NCBI GenBank assembly: GCA_046294345.1
Contig: JBKBJT010000001.1
Coordinates: forward strand, 1-64,000
Reading direction: 5' to 3'
DNA: 64,000 nt
Origin: Ferrovibrio sp046294345
Lineage (GTDB): Bacteria > Pseudomonadota > Alphaproteobacteria > Ferrovibrionales > Ferrovibrionaceae
The notes below the pieces were generated by a model. It was not told the origin of the DNA and made no database searches. It saw only the letters and a list, made by a program, of their open reading frames with translations. Position 1 is the stretch's first letter. Each line of letters begins with the position of its first letter. The position numbers and the translations under genes were made by a program. Positions 8,043 to 15,893 of the stretch are shown piece by piece.

Positions 8043-8561
8043 ATGCCCTGTATGTATTCCAACGCGGAAACGCCATATGATTTCCGCCGCATGACGGAAG
8101 CCGACCTGCCGCTGCTGCGCGGCTGGCTGGAAACGGAAGCATGGCGGACCTGGTGGGGCGAGCCGGCGGCCGAGCTGGAAAACCTGGTCGCCGACCTGCA
8201 CGAGCCGGCGATGCGGCTGTGGATCGTGTCGCAGGATGGCACGCCGTTTGCCTTCATGCAGGATTACGCCATCCATGCCTGGGACGACCATCCCTATCGC
8301 GATCTGCCGCCGGGCACGCTGGGCATCGACCAGAGCATCGGGGTGCCGGCGATGATCGGGCGCGGCCATGGCAGCGCCTTCATCCGCCAGCATGTGGCAC
8401 GCCTGTTCGCCGAGGGCGCGCCTTTTGTGGCGACCGACCCCGATCCCGACAATGCACGCGCCATCCGCGCCTATGAGAAGGCGGGATTCAGGATTCTGGA
8501 AAAGGAAGCGCGGATCACCGACTGGGGCCGCGGCCAACTGATGCTGGCCGAGCCGTCCTGA
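8043..8561 (+). CDS. GNAT acetyltransferase, AAC(6')-like
   Basis: A 172-residue GNAT protein. FRRMTEADLPLLRGWL begins the fold, WWGEP and AFMQDYAIHAWDDHP follow, and GTLGIDQSIGVPAMIGRGHG resembles the acetyl-CoA loop of AAC(6')-Ib-type aminoglycoside acetyltransferases and RimJ/RimL relatives. ATDPDPDNARAIRAYEKAGF is the typical C-terminal motif. It would transfer acetyl from acetyl-CoA to an amine; aminoglycoside as substrate is only one option. It begins four bases after the HEPN-like gene, but has normal high-GC codon use. M1 or M4 could be the true start. Confidence 0.8.
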   Translation: MPCMYSNAETPYDFRRMTEADLPLLRGWLETEAWRTWWGEPAAELENLVADLHEPAMRLWIVSQDGTPFAFMQDYAIHAWDDHPYRDLPPGTLGIDQSIGVPAMIGRGHGSAFIRQHVARLFAEGAPFVATDPDPDNARAIRAYEKAGFRILEKEARITDWGRGQLMLAEPS

Positions 8562-8575
8562 CGACAGATAGTCCG

Positions 8576-8884
8576 CTAAAGATTGAAGAAGCCGCGCGCG
8601 ATGCGGCAGGCCTCGTCGCCCGGCTGACATTCGCGGCAGACATCAGGCCGCACGTCATAGGCCTTGCAGAACGTGTGCTGGCCGACGACACCGCTTAAGG
8701 CCGAGCAGCGGTCGCCGTCACAACGCATCCGGCCCGCCTCGTCATCGACGAAACGGGCCGGAATGCGCGCGAGCGCGGCATCCTCTTCGAGCGAGAAACG
8801 GGGCCAGTCGCGCGAGAACGCGCAACAGGCGCCGCAGCTCTGACAGTCGAAGGCTGCCGCGCCCTGGATCGCCTGATGAATCAA
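8576..8884 (-). CDS. YkgJ-like Cys-rich (putative Zn/Fe-S cluster) protein
   Basis: A 102-residue protein with the CxxCxxCC signature (DCQSCGACCAFS), followed by CSALSG, FCKAYDVRPDVCRECQPGD. This cysteine arrangement defines the YkgJ/UPF0153 family, predicted to bind zinc or an iron-sulphur cluster; function unknown. Convergent with the upstream acetyltransferase and 16 bases downstream of the cold-shock gene on the same strand, possibly co-transcribed with it. Confidence 0.85.
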   Translation of the reverse strand: MIHQAIQGAAAFDCQSCGACCAFSRDWPRFSLEEDAALARIPARFVDDEAGRMRCDGDRCSALSGVVGQHTFCKAYDVRPDVCRECQPGDEACRIARGFFNL

Positions 8885-8900
8885 GCGAAGATCAGGTAGA

Positions 8901-9110
8901 TCAGGCGGCCTGGATGGCGCGCACGGCGGTCTTGCCCGAGCGGCTGTCCTGTTCGGTGTCGAAGGAGACCTTCTGGCCTTCCTGCAGCGCGCTCATGCCG
9001 GCACGCTCCAGCGCGGTGGCATGCACGAACACATCCTTGCTGCCGTCTTCCGGCTGAATGAAACCGAAGCCTTTTTGATCGTTGTAGAATTTGACAATGC
9101 CCGTTTGCAT
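8901..9110 (-). CDS. Cold-shock domain protein (CspA family)
   Basis: A 69-residue single cold-shock domain protein. The RNA-binding motifs are KGFGFI (RNP1, residues 14-19) and VFVHA (RNP2). It starts MQTGIVKFYNDQ, typical of alphaproteobacterial Csp proteins that melt RNA secondary structure. The ATG at 9110 has AAAGGA upstream; longer in-frame starts would add a Cys/Arg-rich, non-family extension. A long region with no other gene (9111-9326) precedes it and may form the structured 5' leader usual for csp genes. Confidence 0.93.
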   Translation of the reverse strand: MQTGIVKFYNDQKGFGFIQPEDGSKDVFVHATALERAGMSALQEGQKVSFDTEQDSRSGKTAVRAIQAA

Positions 9111-9326
9111 GGGATTTTCCTTTGGTGCGATGAACGAAGGGAACAGGGCGCAGCAAAACTGCGTCCGGCGCCCGGTTTTCGATTTTTTTGGAGAGAAAGT
9201 CGGAAGACGCGCCCGGCAAAGCCAGAGCGAACAGCCAGAAGGTCCGGCCAAAAAATTTCGATGGGCGGACCCTAGGCCTTATTCGCGGCGAATACAAGCT
9301 GTTCTTTTTAGGCCGACCTTCCGGCC
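9111..9326. other. Intergenic region, probable csp leader
   Basis: No gene is seen. On the minus strand it would hold the csp promoter and a long 5' untranslated region. AGGCCG/CGGCCT (9310-9326) can form a hairpin just after the binding-protein stop codon, but it lacks a T-run on the minus strand, so it is at best a weak terminator. Confidence 0.4.
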
Positions 9327-10142
9327 TTAGCTGTAAAGCAGCAATATCCGCGCGATTTCGCCCTTTTCCTGCAGGCGGCGCAACGCGGCCGCCAGTTCCG
9401 CCGCGCGCGCAGCCAGCGGCGAGGCGCGCGACAGCACGATATAAGACGGGCTGCCTTCGATACGATAAGGCGAGAGCGGCCAGTTGAGCTGCTGCCAGCG
9501 CAGCAGCCAGCGCGCCTGCTGCTCGGGCATGATGGCGGCATCGACACGGTTGCCGCCCAGCAGGCGCAGGGCAGCGTCGTAATCGGCGACGGGAATTTTC
9601 TCCAGCGTCGCATCGCCGTCGAAGCGATTGGCATAGCGCGCGCCGCGCAGAACGGCGATGCGCAGGCCGCGCAGGTCTTCATACCGCGCGATGCGCGGAC
9701 CCTGCGGCTGGGTGACGAACACCTTCGGCTCGGCCTGCAGCGGCGGATCGAGATACAGCAGATAGGCTTCGCGCTCGGGTGTGCGGTTGGGCCCCAGCAT
9801 GATGTCGGCCTCGCCGGCCCGCATCATGGGAAAGCCACGCGCGAACGGCGCCTCGATGAAATGCAGGGTCAGGCGCGTTTCGGCGGCCAGGGCGCGCAGG
9901 ATGTCGACATAGATGCCGCTATGGCCCTCGTCGCCGCGCGCGCGGCTGACGATGCGGTAGGGCGGCGCGTCGTTGATCAGCACGCGCGCTTCTGTGGACG
10001 TTGCCGGCACAGGTATTGTCTGGGCAGGCGGTATCTGGGCCGCCGCCGTTCCTGCCGCCAAATACGCCAGCATGCAAACGGCCAGCAGGACCGCAACATG
10101 ACAGCGCGCGGCGACTGCATTCCTCATGCGGCGATCATACAC
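9327..10142 (-). CDS. Periplasmic solute-binding protein family 3 (SBP_bac_3-like)
   Basis: A 271-residue exported protein: a hydrophobic signal (VAVLLAVCMLAYLAAGTAAAQ) then a family-3 binding fold. GHSGIYVDILRALAAETRL and MRAGEADIMLGPNRTPER match the GxxxD and GxxD lobes of polar amino-acid binding proteins; LRGLRIAVLRGARY opens the second lobe. No ABC permease is adjacent, so it may serve a distant transporter or act as a sensor, as do many orphan members in alphaproteobacteria. M6 (10127) is an alternative start. mutS lies upstream on the same strand with a 38-base gap. Confidence 0.8.
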   Translation of the reverse strand: MYDRRMRNAVAARCHVAVLLAVCMLAYLAAGTAAAQIPPAQTIPVPATSTEARVLINDAPPYRIVSRARGDEGHSGIYVDILRALAAETRLTLHFIEAPFARGFPMMRAGEADIMLGPNRTPEREAYLLYLDPPLQAEPKVFVTQPQGPRIARYEDLRGLRIAVLRGARYANRFDGDATLEKIPVADYDAALRLLGGNRVDAAIMPEQQARWLLRWQQLNWPLSPYRIEGSPSYIVLSRASPLAARAAELAAALRRLQEKGEIARILLLYS

Positions 10143-10180
10143 GCAGCGCGAGGATACGGGATAGCGGGAATCTGCGGCCC

Positions 10181-12841
10181 TTACGGCTTCAGCAAAGCCT
10201 TGAGCTGATACAGCAGGTCGAGCGCCTGTTTCGGCGAAAGCGCATCGATATCGGCGGATTTCAGCGCGCGCTCGACTTCCGACGGTTTCGCGGCAACAGC
10301 GGCAGCCGTCGCTGGCGGAGCCAGCGAGAAGAGAGGCAAATCGTCGACCAGTTTGGCCGAGCCGCCGGTCTGGCCGGATTTCTCCAGCGTGTGCAGCACG
10401 GCGGAAGCGCGTTTGAGCACCGCATCGGGCAGGCCGGCGAGTTTGGCCACCTGGATGCCGTAGGAACGATCCGCTGCACCCGGGCCGACCTCATGCAGGA
10501 AGACCAGCTCGCCCTCCCATTCCTTCACTTTCAGCGTGTGATTGGACAGCTGCGGCAGTTTTTCGGCCAAAGCCGTCAGCTCGTGGTAATGGGTGGCGAA
10601 GAGGCCGCGGCAACGGTTCTTCTCGTGCAGGTATTCCACCACCGACCAGGCAATCGACAGGCCGTCGAACGTCGCCGTGCCGCGGCCGATCTCGTCCAGG
10701 ATCACCAAAGCCTTGGGACCGGACTGGTGCAGGATCGCCGCCGTCTCCACCATCTCGACCATAAACGTGGAGCGCCCGCGCGCCAGATCGTCGGCCGCGC
10801 CGACGCGGCTGAATAGGCGGTCGACCACGCCGAGATGGGCCTTCGCCGCCGGCACGAAGGCGCCCATCTGCGCCAGCACACTGATCAGCGCATTCTGGCG
10901 CAGGAAGGTGGATTTACCGGCCATGTTCGGGCCGGTGAGCAGCCAGAGGCGGCGGCCCTCGCCTAAATCGCAGTCATTGGCGACGAAGCGTTCGCCCTGG
11001 CCGGCGCGTTCAAGGGCTGCTTCCACCACCGGATGGCGCCCGCCCTCGACATGGAAGGCAAAGCTGTCGTCCACCTGCGGCCGCACCCAGCCGCGCTGCA
11101 CGGCAAGCAGGGCCAAAGCCGCGGTGACGTCCAGCGCGGCGAGTGCCTGAGCGGCGCGGTTGATCGCCTCGGCCCGCGCCAGCACTTCGCCCGCCAGGCG
11201 CTCGAACATCTCCAGTTCCAGTTTCAGCGCGCGGTCGGCGGCCTGGGCGATTTTGCTCTCCAGCTCCGACAGTTCGGGTGTGGCGTAGCGCACCGCGTTC
11301 GCCATGGTCTGGCGATGGATATACTGCACGCCCATCTGCGGCATGTGCTTGGGCGCCACCTCGATGTAATAGCCCAGCATGTTGTTATGCCGGATCTTCA
11401 GCGTATTGATGCCGGTTTCCTGGGCATACTTGTCCTGCAATGCAGCGATATGGCGCCGGCTTTCGTCGCGCAGGACACGCAATTCATCCAGCGCGGCATC
11501 GACGCCTGCGCGGATGAAGCCGCCATCGCGCGTGTACATCGGCAGTTCGTCGGCCAGGGCATTGCCGAGCGTTGCCACCAGCGCATCGTGGCTGCCCAGC
11601 CCGTCGTGCAGCTCGGCGAGCGCCGGCGGCAGCATGGCCTCCGCGCCCAGCCGCGCCTGCAGGGCCTGCGCCTGGGCCAGGCCGTCGCGCAGGCTGGCCA
11701 GATCGCGCGGACCGCCGCGGTTCAGGCTGAGACGCGAGAGCGCGCGGGCGAGATCGGGCACTTTCTCCAGCGCGCCGCGAATATCGTCGCGCAGACGGGG
11801 CGTGTCGACCAGATAGCCCACGGCATCGTGGCGCGCCGCGATCAACACCGGATCGGTGAGCGGCGCCTGCAGCCTCTGGGCAAGAAGCCGTGCGCCGGCG
11901 CCGGTGAGCGTGAGGTCGATGCAGGCGAGCAGCGCGCCGTCGCGGTTGCCCGACGTGGTTTCCACCAGTTCCAGGTTGCGCCGCGTGGCCGGATCGATGG
12001 CCATCACGCTGGTGGGCGACTGCCGGGCCGGCGGATCGAGGCGGGGCAGTTTGCCGCATTGTGTGGTCTCGACGTAATCGAGCAAAGCGCCGGCGGCACA
12101 GAATTCGGCGCGGCTGAAATCGCCATAGGCATCGAGTGCTGCGACGCCGAGCGCGGTTTTCAGCCGGCGCTCGCCGGAAACACTGTCGAATCGTGCCGAG
12201 GGCAAAGGCGATAACGCCACTTCAAGCTGTTCGAACAGCGCCCGCAGTTCGGGCCGGCCCAGCAGGCTTTCGGGCAGCACCAGTTCACGCGGATTGACCC
12301 GGGCGAGGTCGGCGCCGAGCGACGCGGAGGTTGTTTCCGTCAGGCCGAATTCGCCGGTCGACATGTCGAGCCAGGCCAGCGCCAGGCTGCCATCGGCGCC
12401 GCCGGCCTGGCCGAGGGCTGCCAGGTAGTTGTTACGGCGCGATTCCAGCAAGCTGTCTTCCGTGATGGTGCCGGGCGTGACCACCCGCACCACGTCGCGC
12501 CGCACCACCGATTTCGAGCCGCGTTTTTTGGCTTCCGCCGGGTCTTCGGTCTGTTCGCAGACCGCCACCTTGAAACCCTGGCGTATGAGACGGGAGAGAT
12601 AGGCTTCCGCCGCGTGAACCGGCACGCCGCACATGGGAATCGGCTGGCCGTCATGCTCGCCGCGTTTGGTCAGCGCGATATCCAGCGCCCGGGCGGCCTT
12701 AGCCGCATCGTCGAAGAACAGTTCGTAAAAATCCCCCATCCGGTAGAACAGCAGGCAGCCGGGATAGGCCGCCTTGATGGTCAGATACTGCGCCATCAGC
12801 GGGGACGTTCCGGGGGGAAGGGTGAGCTCGGGTTTGTTCAT
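10181..12841 (-). CDS. mutS: DNA mismatch repair protein MutS
   Basis: An 886-residue protein, the usual MutS length. The mismatch-reading Phe-x-Glu motif is in MGDFYELFFDDA near residue 40. The C-terminal ATPase has Walker A GPNMAGKSTFLRQ, Walker B ALVILDEIGRGT and the FATHYHELTAL segment. It recognises mispairs and recruits MutL. The start at 12841 (MNKPELTLPPG) fits family alignment better than an ATG 39 bases further upstream. It is divergent from maeB; the 146-base gap should carry both promoters. mutL is not in the window. Confidence 0.97.
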   Translation of the reverse strand: MNKPELTLPPGTSPLMAQYLTIKAAYPGCLLFYRMGDFYELFFDDAAKAARALDIALTKRGEHDGQPIPMCGVPVHAAEAYLSRLIRQGFKVAVCEQTEDPAEAKKRGSKSVVRRDVVRVVTPGTITEDSLLESRRNNYLAALGQAGGADGSLALAWLDMSTGEFGLTETTSASLGADLARVNPRELVLPESLLGRPELRALFEQLEVALSPLPSARFDSVSGERRLKTALGVAALDAYGDFSRAEFCAAGALLDYVETTQCGKLPRLDPPARQSPTSVMAIDPATRRNLELVETTSGNRDGALLACIDLTLTGAGARLLAQRLQAPLTDPVLIAARHDAVGYLVDTPRLRDDIRGALEKVPDLARALSRLSLNRGGPRDLASLRDGLAQAQALQARLGAEAMLPPALAELHDGLGSHDALVATLGNALADELPMYTRDGGFIRAGVDAALDELRVLRDESRRHIAALQDKYAQETGINTLKIRHNNMLGYYIEVAPKHMPQMGVQYIHRQTMANAVRYATPELSELESKIAQAADRALKLELEMFERLAGEVLARAEAINRAAQALAALDVTAALALLAVQRGWVRPQVDDSFAFHVEGGRHPVVEAALERAGQGERFVANDCDLGEGRRLWLLTGPNMAGKSTFLRQNALISVLAQMGAFVPAAKAHLGVVDRLFSRVGAADDLARGRSTFMVEMVETAAILHQSGPKALVILDEIGRGTATFDGLSIAWSVVEYLHEKNRCRGLFATHYHELTALAEKLPQLSNHTLKVKEWEGELVFLHEVGPGAADRSYGIQVAKLAGLPDAVLKRASAVLHTLEKSGQTGGSAKLVDDLPLFSLAPPATAAAVAAKPSEVERALKSADIDALSPKQALDLLYQLKALLKP

Positions 12842-12987
12842 GGGCGAAATATTATGCAGCCCGCAGACATAGCACAGCACGCGGGCCTTTTAACCCCCCG
12901 GGGCTTTTAACCTCTTTGGCCTTGGCCTTATGATGCTCCACGGGAGCGAAAACCGCCCGCGTGTGAAAACCGGAAACACAGAGAAAA

Positions 12988-15264
12988 ATGAGCGAATCGA
13001 AAAGCCCGTCACTTTACGACGACGCCCTCGAATTCCACAAAATGGGCCAGCCCGGCAAGCTGGAGGTCGTGCCGACCAAGCCGATGGCCACCACCCGCGA
13101 CCTCAGCCTGGCCTACAGCCCGGGCGTCGCCGCCCCCTGCCTGGAAATCCAGAAGGACCCCGATACCGCCTACGACTACACCTCGCGCGGCAACATGGTG
13201 GCGGTGATCTCGAACGGCACCGCCGTGCTGGGCCTCGGCAATCTCGGCGCGCTGGCGGGCAAACCGGTGATGGAAGGCAAAGCGGTACTGTTCAAGCGCT
13301 TTGCCGATGTCGACTGCATCGACCTCGAGGTCGATACCGAGAATGTCGACGAATTCGTCAATGCCGTGCGTTATCTCGGGCCCAGCTTCGGCGGCATCAA
13401 CCTGGAAGACATCAAGGCGCCGGAATGCTTCGTGATCGAGCAGCGCCTGCGCGAGCTGATGGACATCCCGATCTTCCATGACGACCAGCATGGCACCGCG
13501 ATCATCGCCGCCGCCGGCATGATCAACGCCCTGCAGCTCACCGGCCGCGACATCAAGGACGCCAAGATGGTGGTCAACGGCGCGGGTGCTGCCGGCATCG
13601 CCTGCACCGAGCTGATGAAGGCGATGGGGATGCGGCATGAGAATGTCATCCTCTGCGACACCAAGGGCGTGGTCTACCAGGGCCGCACCGACGGCATGAA
13701 CCAGTGGAAATCGGCGCATGCCGTGAAGACCGACGCGCGCAGCCTGGAAGACGCCATGAAGGGCGCCGACGTGTTCTTCGGCCTGTCGGCCAAGGGCGCG
13801 GTGACGCCCGACATGCTGCGCTCGATGGCGGCCAACCCCATCGTCTTCGCCATGGCCAACCCGGATCCGGAAATCACCCCGGAAGACGCGCTGGCCACGC
13901 GCGGCGACGTGATCATGGCCACCGGCCGTTCGGATTACCCGAACCAGGTGAACAACGTGCTGGGCTTCCCCTACATCTTCCGCGGCGCGCTGGATGTGCG
14001 GGCGAAGACGATCAACGACGAGATGAAGATCGCCGCAGCGGAAGCCATCGCCATGCTGGCGCGCCAGGACGTGCCGGATGAAGTGGCCGCCGCCTACAAA
14101 GGCGACCGCCCGAAATACGGCCCCGGCTACATCATCCCCTCGCCCTTCGATCCGCGCCTGATCGTCGACGTGCCGCTGGCGGTTGCCAAGGCCGCCGTGA
14201 AGTCCGGCGTGGCGCGCAAGCCGATCACCGACTGGGCGGCCTATGCCGCCAGGCTGCGCGCGCGGCTGAACCCCACGGTGGGCAGCCTGCAGATCTTCTT
14301 CGACCAGGTGGTGGCGAATCCGAAACGCGTGGTGTTCGCCGAGGGCGAGGAAGAAACCGTGATCCGCGCCGCCCTGGCCTTCCGCGATGCCGGCTACGGC
14401 ACGCCGGTGCTGATCGGCCGCAGCGAACGGATCGAGGCGACCATGCAGGCCATCGGGCTCAAAAACCTGGATGGCTGCGAGATCCACAATGCCCGCATCA
14501 GCGAGCATAACGCGCGTTATACCGAGTTCCTCTACAAGCGCCACCAGCGCCGCGGCATGCTGCAGCGCGACGCGCAACGGCTGGTCAACCTGGACCGCAA
14601 CGTGTTCGGCGCCTGCATGGTGGCCAACGGCCATGCCGACGCGATGATCACCGGCGTGACCCGCACCTATTCGGTAAGCTACGATGGTATCCGCATGGCG
14701 ATCGACGCCCAGCGTGGCCAGCGCGTGATGGGGCTTTCGATCATCGTGGCCAAGGGCCGCACGGTCTTCATGGCCGACACCACCATCACCGAACTGCCCG
14801 AGGCGAAGGACCTCTGCCAGATCGCGGTGCAGGCGGCCGGCGTGGCGCGCCAGATGGGCCACGAACCGCGCGTCGCCCTGCTGTCGCATTCCAATTTCGG
14901 CAACGCGCCGGGCGGCGTGGTGGAAAAGGTGCGCCAGGCGGTGATGGAGCTCGACGCGCTGCATGCCGGCGGCCATGGCGCCGAATTCGAGTATGACGGC
15001 GAGATGTCAGCGGCTGCCGCGCTCAATCCCGACCTGATGAAGATCTATCCCTTCAGCCGCCTGTCGGGCCCTGCCAACGTGCTGATCATGCCGGGCATCC
15101 ACTCCGCCCTGCTGTCGTCGCAGCTGCTGCAGGAACTGGGCGGCGGCACGGTGATCGGCCCGCTGCTGATCGGCCTGGAAAAGCCGGTGCAGATCGCCCA
15201 GATGGGCGCCTCTGTGAGCGACATCGTGAACCTCGCCGCGCTGGCGGCTTATAACGCACGGTGA
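12988..15264 (+). CDS. maeB: NADP-dependent malic enzyme with C-terminal phosphotransacetylase-like domain
   Basis: A 758-residue MaeB-type fusion. The N-terminal malic enzyme part (about 1-420) has ATTRDLSLAYSPGVAAPC, the metal/acid region FHDDQHGTA, and the dinucleotide fold VVNGAGAAGIACTEL. Residues about 430-758 form a Pta-like domain (VVFAEGEEETVIRAA, GVTRTYSVSYDG, MPGIHSALLSSQL) that is generally regulatory rather than catalytic. It oxidatively decarboxylates malate to pyruvate with NADPH formation. The Shine-Dalgarno sequence is weak (ACAGAGAAAA). Divergent from mutS. Confidence 0.96.
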   Translation: MSESKSPSLYDDALEFHKMGQPGKLEVVPTKPMATTRDLSLAYSPGVAAPCLEIQKDPDTAYDYTSRGNMVAVISNGTAVLGLGNLGALAGKPVMEGKAVLFKRFADVDCIDLEVDTENVDEFVNAVRYLGPSFGGINLEDIKAPECFVIEQRLRELMDIPIFHDDQHGTAIIAAAGMINALQLTGRDIKDAKMVVNGAGAAGIACTELMKAMGMRHENVILCDTKGVVYQGRTDGMNQWKSAHAVKTDARSLEDAMKGADVFFGLSAKGAVTPDMLRSMAANPIVFAMANPDPEITPEDALATRGDVIMATGRSDYPNQVNNVLGFPYIFRGALDVRAKTINDEMKIAAAEAIAMLARQDVPDEVAAAYKGDRPKYGPGYIIPSPFDPRLIVDVPLAVAKAAVKSGVARKPITDWAAYAARLRARLNPTVGSLQIFFDQVVANPKRVVFAEGEEETVIRAALAFRDAGYGTPVLIGRSERIEATMQAIGLKNLDGCEIHNARISEHNARYTEFLYKRHQRRGMLQRDAQRLVNLDRNVFGACMVANGHADAMITGVTRTYSVSYDGIRMAIDAQRGQRVMGLSIIVAKGRTVFMADTTITELPEAKDLCQIAVQAAGVARQMGHEPRVALLSHSNFGNAPGGVVEKVRQAVMELDALHAGGHGAEFEYDGEMSAAAALNPDLMKIYPFSRLSGPANVLIMPGIHSALLSSQLLQELGGGTVIGPLLIGLEKPVQIAQMGASVSDIVNLAALAAYNAR

Positions 15265-15279
15265 TCATTTCCCGTTATG

Positions 15280-15407
15280 CGTCATGGCCGGGCCCAGGAA
15301 TATCCTTCCTGGCCGGCCATCCACGTCTTAAAAACTCGTGGATGCCCGGGCCGTGAAGTTTACCGCCGGGCCGACCTTCGGTCGGTCCCGGTGGTCCGAG
15401 CATGACG
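15280..15407. repeat. Palindromic intergenic repeat (REP-like, cloverleaf-forming)
   Basis: Outer ends CGTCATG (15280-15286) and CATGACG (15401-15407) are inverted. Inside are CCAGGA/TCCTGG, CATCCACG (15318-15325)/CGTGGATG (15337-15344), and CCGACC-TTC-GGTCGG. The start, GTCATGGCCGGGC with a nearby GGCCATCCACG, resembles the dispersed palindromic repeats common in alphaproteobacterial genomes. It sits between maeB and the convergent DUF1127 gene, where it could also act as a transcription stop or RNA-stability element. Only one copy was noticed here. Confidence 0.6.
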
Positions 15408-15414
15408 ATTTTGG

Positions 15415-15651
15415 CTACACGCCGCCTCCGATCTGCTCGCGCGTCAGGCCGACATCGCGGAGCTGCGCATCGCTGAGATCGCGCAGGTCCTCGCGTCGGC
15501 GCCAGCGCCGCTGCAGTTCGACAAGCCGAACAAGCCCGCCGACGAGCCATTCGGACGGCGACGGCAGATGCCAGATCGTGCTTGCGCCGGGTTGCAGAAC
15601 CGGCGGATGGACCGGGGAATCGATTCGGGAACAGGTACCGCCACAAGACAT
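15415..15651 (-). CDS. DUF1127 (YjiS-like) small protein
   Basis: A 78-residue protein whose second half is the DUF1127 motif: RLVELQRRWRRREDLRDLSD then LRDVGLTREQIGG. The ATG at 15651 has a strong AGGAGGTGAGG Shine-Dalgarno, which sets the start. The first 38 residues are Cys/Pro/His-containing and not conserved in type. Members of this family are small RNA-turnover-associated or stress-induced proteins. It stands alone, converging on the repeat element behind maeB. The first window copy is at 180-599. Confidence 0.8.
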   Translation of the reverse strand: MSCGGTCSRIDSPVHPPVLQPGASTIWHLPSPSEWLVGGLVRLVELQRRWRRREDLRDLSDAQLRDVGLTREQIGGGV

Positions 15652-15829
15652 GCCTCACCTCCTGACGGAGCGAGACAACGCTTGGCGGCCCATGATCCTG
15701 AAAAAGGGGAAGGTCGCTGACCGGGCGGTTGTCGCTGGCCCGGTGACGGCGAAAGATAATACGGCGCCAAACGAAGTCAATCGCGAAACCAACCCTGCTT
15801 CGTCAGCACACATCCGTTTATTCTGGGGC

Positions 15830-15858
15830 GCCGCGGCTTGCATGCCGGCGGCTTTTTC
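15830..15858 (+). terminator. Terminator-like hairpin in the leader of the orphan binding protein
   Basis: GCCGCGGC (15830-15837) pairs with GCCGGCGGC (15844-15852) with one bulged G and loop TTGCAT, followed by TTTTTC. The nearest upstream + strand gene ends at 15264, so this either ends a long maeB transcript, ends an unseen small RNA, or is an attenuator for the gene at 15894. Confidence 0.5.
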
Positions 15859-15863
15859 TTACC

Positions 15864-15887
15864 CTCCGCGCAGTTTTTGTCGCGGAG
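15864..15887 (+). promoter_or_regulatory. Hairpin that would sequester the Shine-Dalgarno of the gene at 15894
   Basis: CTCCGCG (15864-15870) and CGCGGAG (15881-15887) form a 7-bp stem with a ten-base loop CAGTTTTTGT. The 3' arm contains the GGAG that serves the ATG at 15894, so folding would hide the ribosome-binding site. Together with the preceding terminator-like hairpin it looks like a regulated leader. No known riboswitch consensus was recognised. Confidence 0.4.
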
Positions 15888-15893
15888 TTCATC

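Noticed and set aside
9302..9329. AGGCCG/CGGCCT hairpin as a terminator of the gene ending at 9327
   Set aside because: On the coding (minus) strand it is followed by A residues, not Ts; kept only as a note.
13009..14976. 655-codon minus-strand frame opposite maeB
   Set aside because: Shadow of the malic enzyme gene; His/Arg/Val-rich composition without domains.
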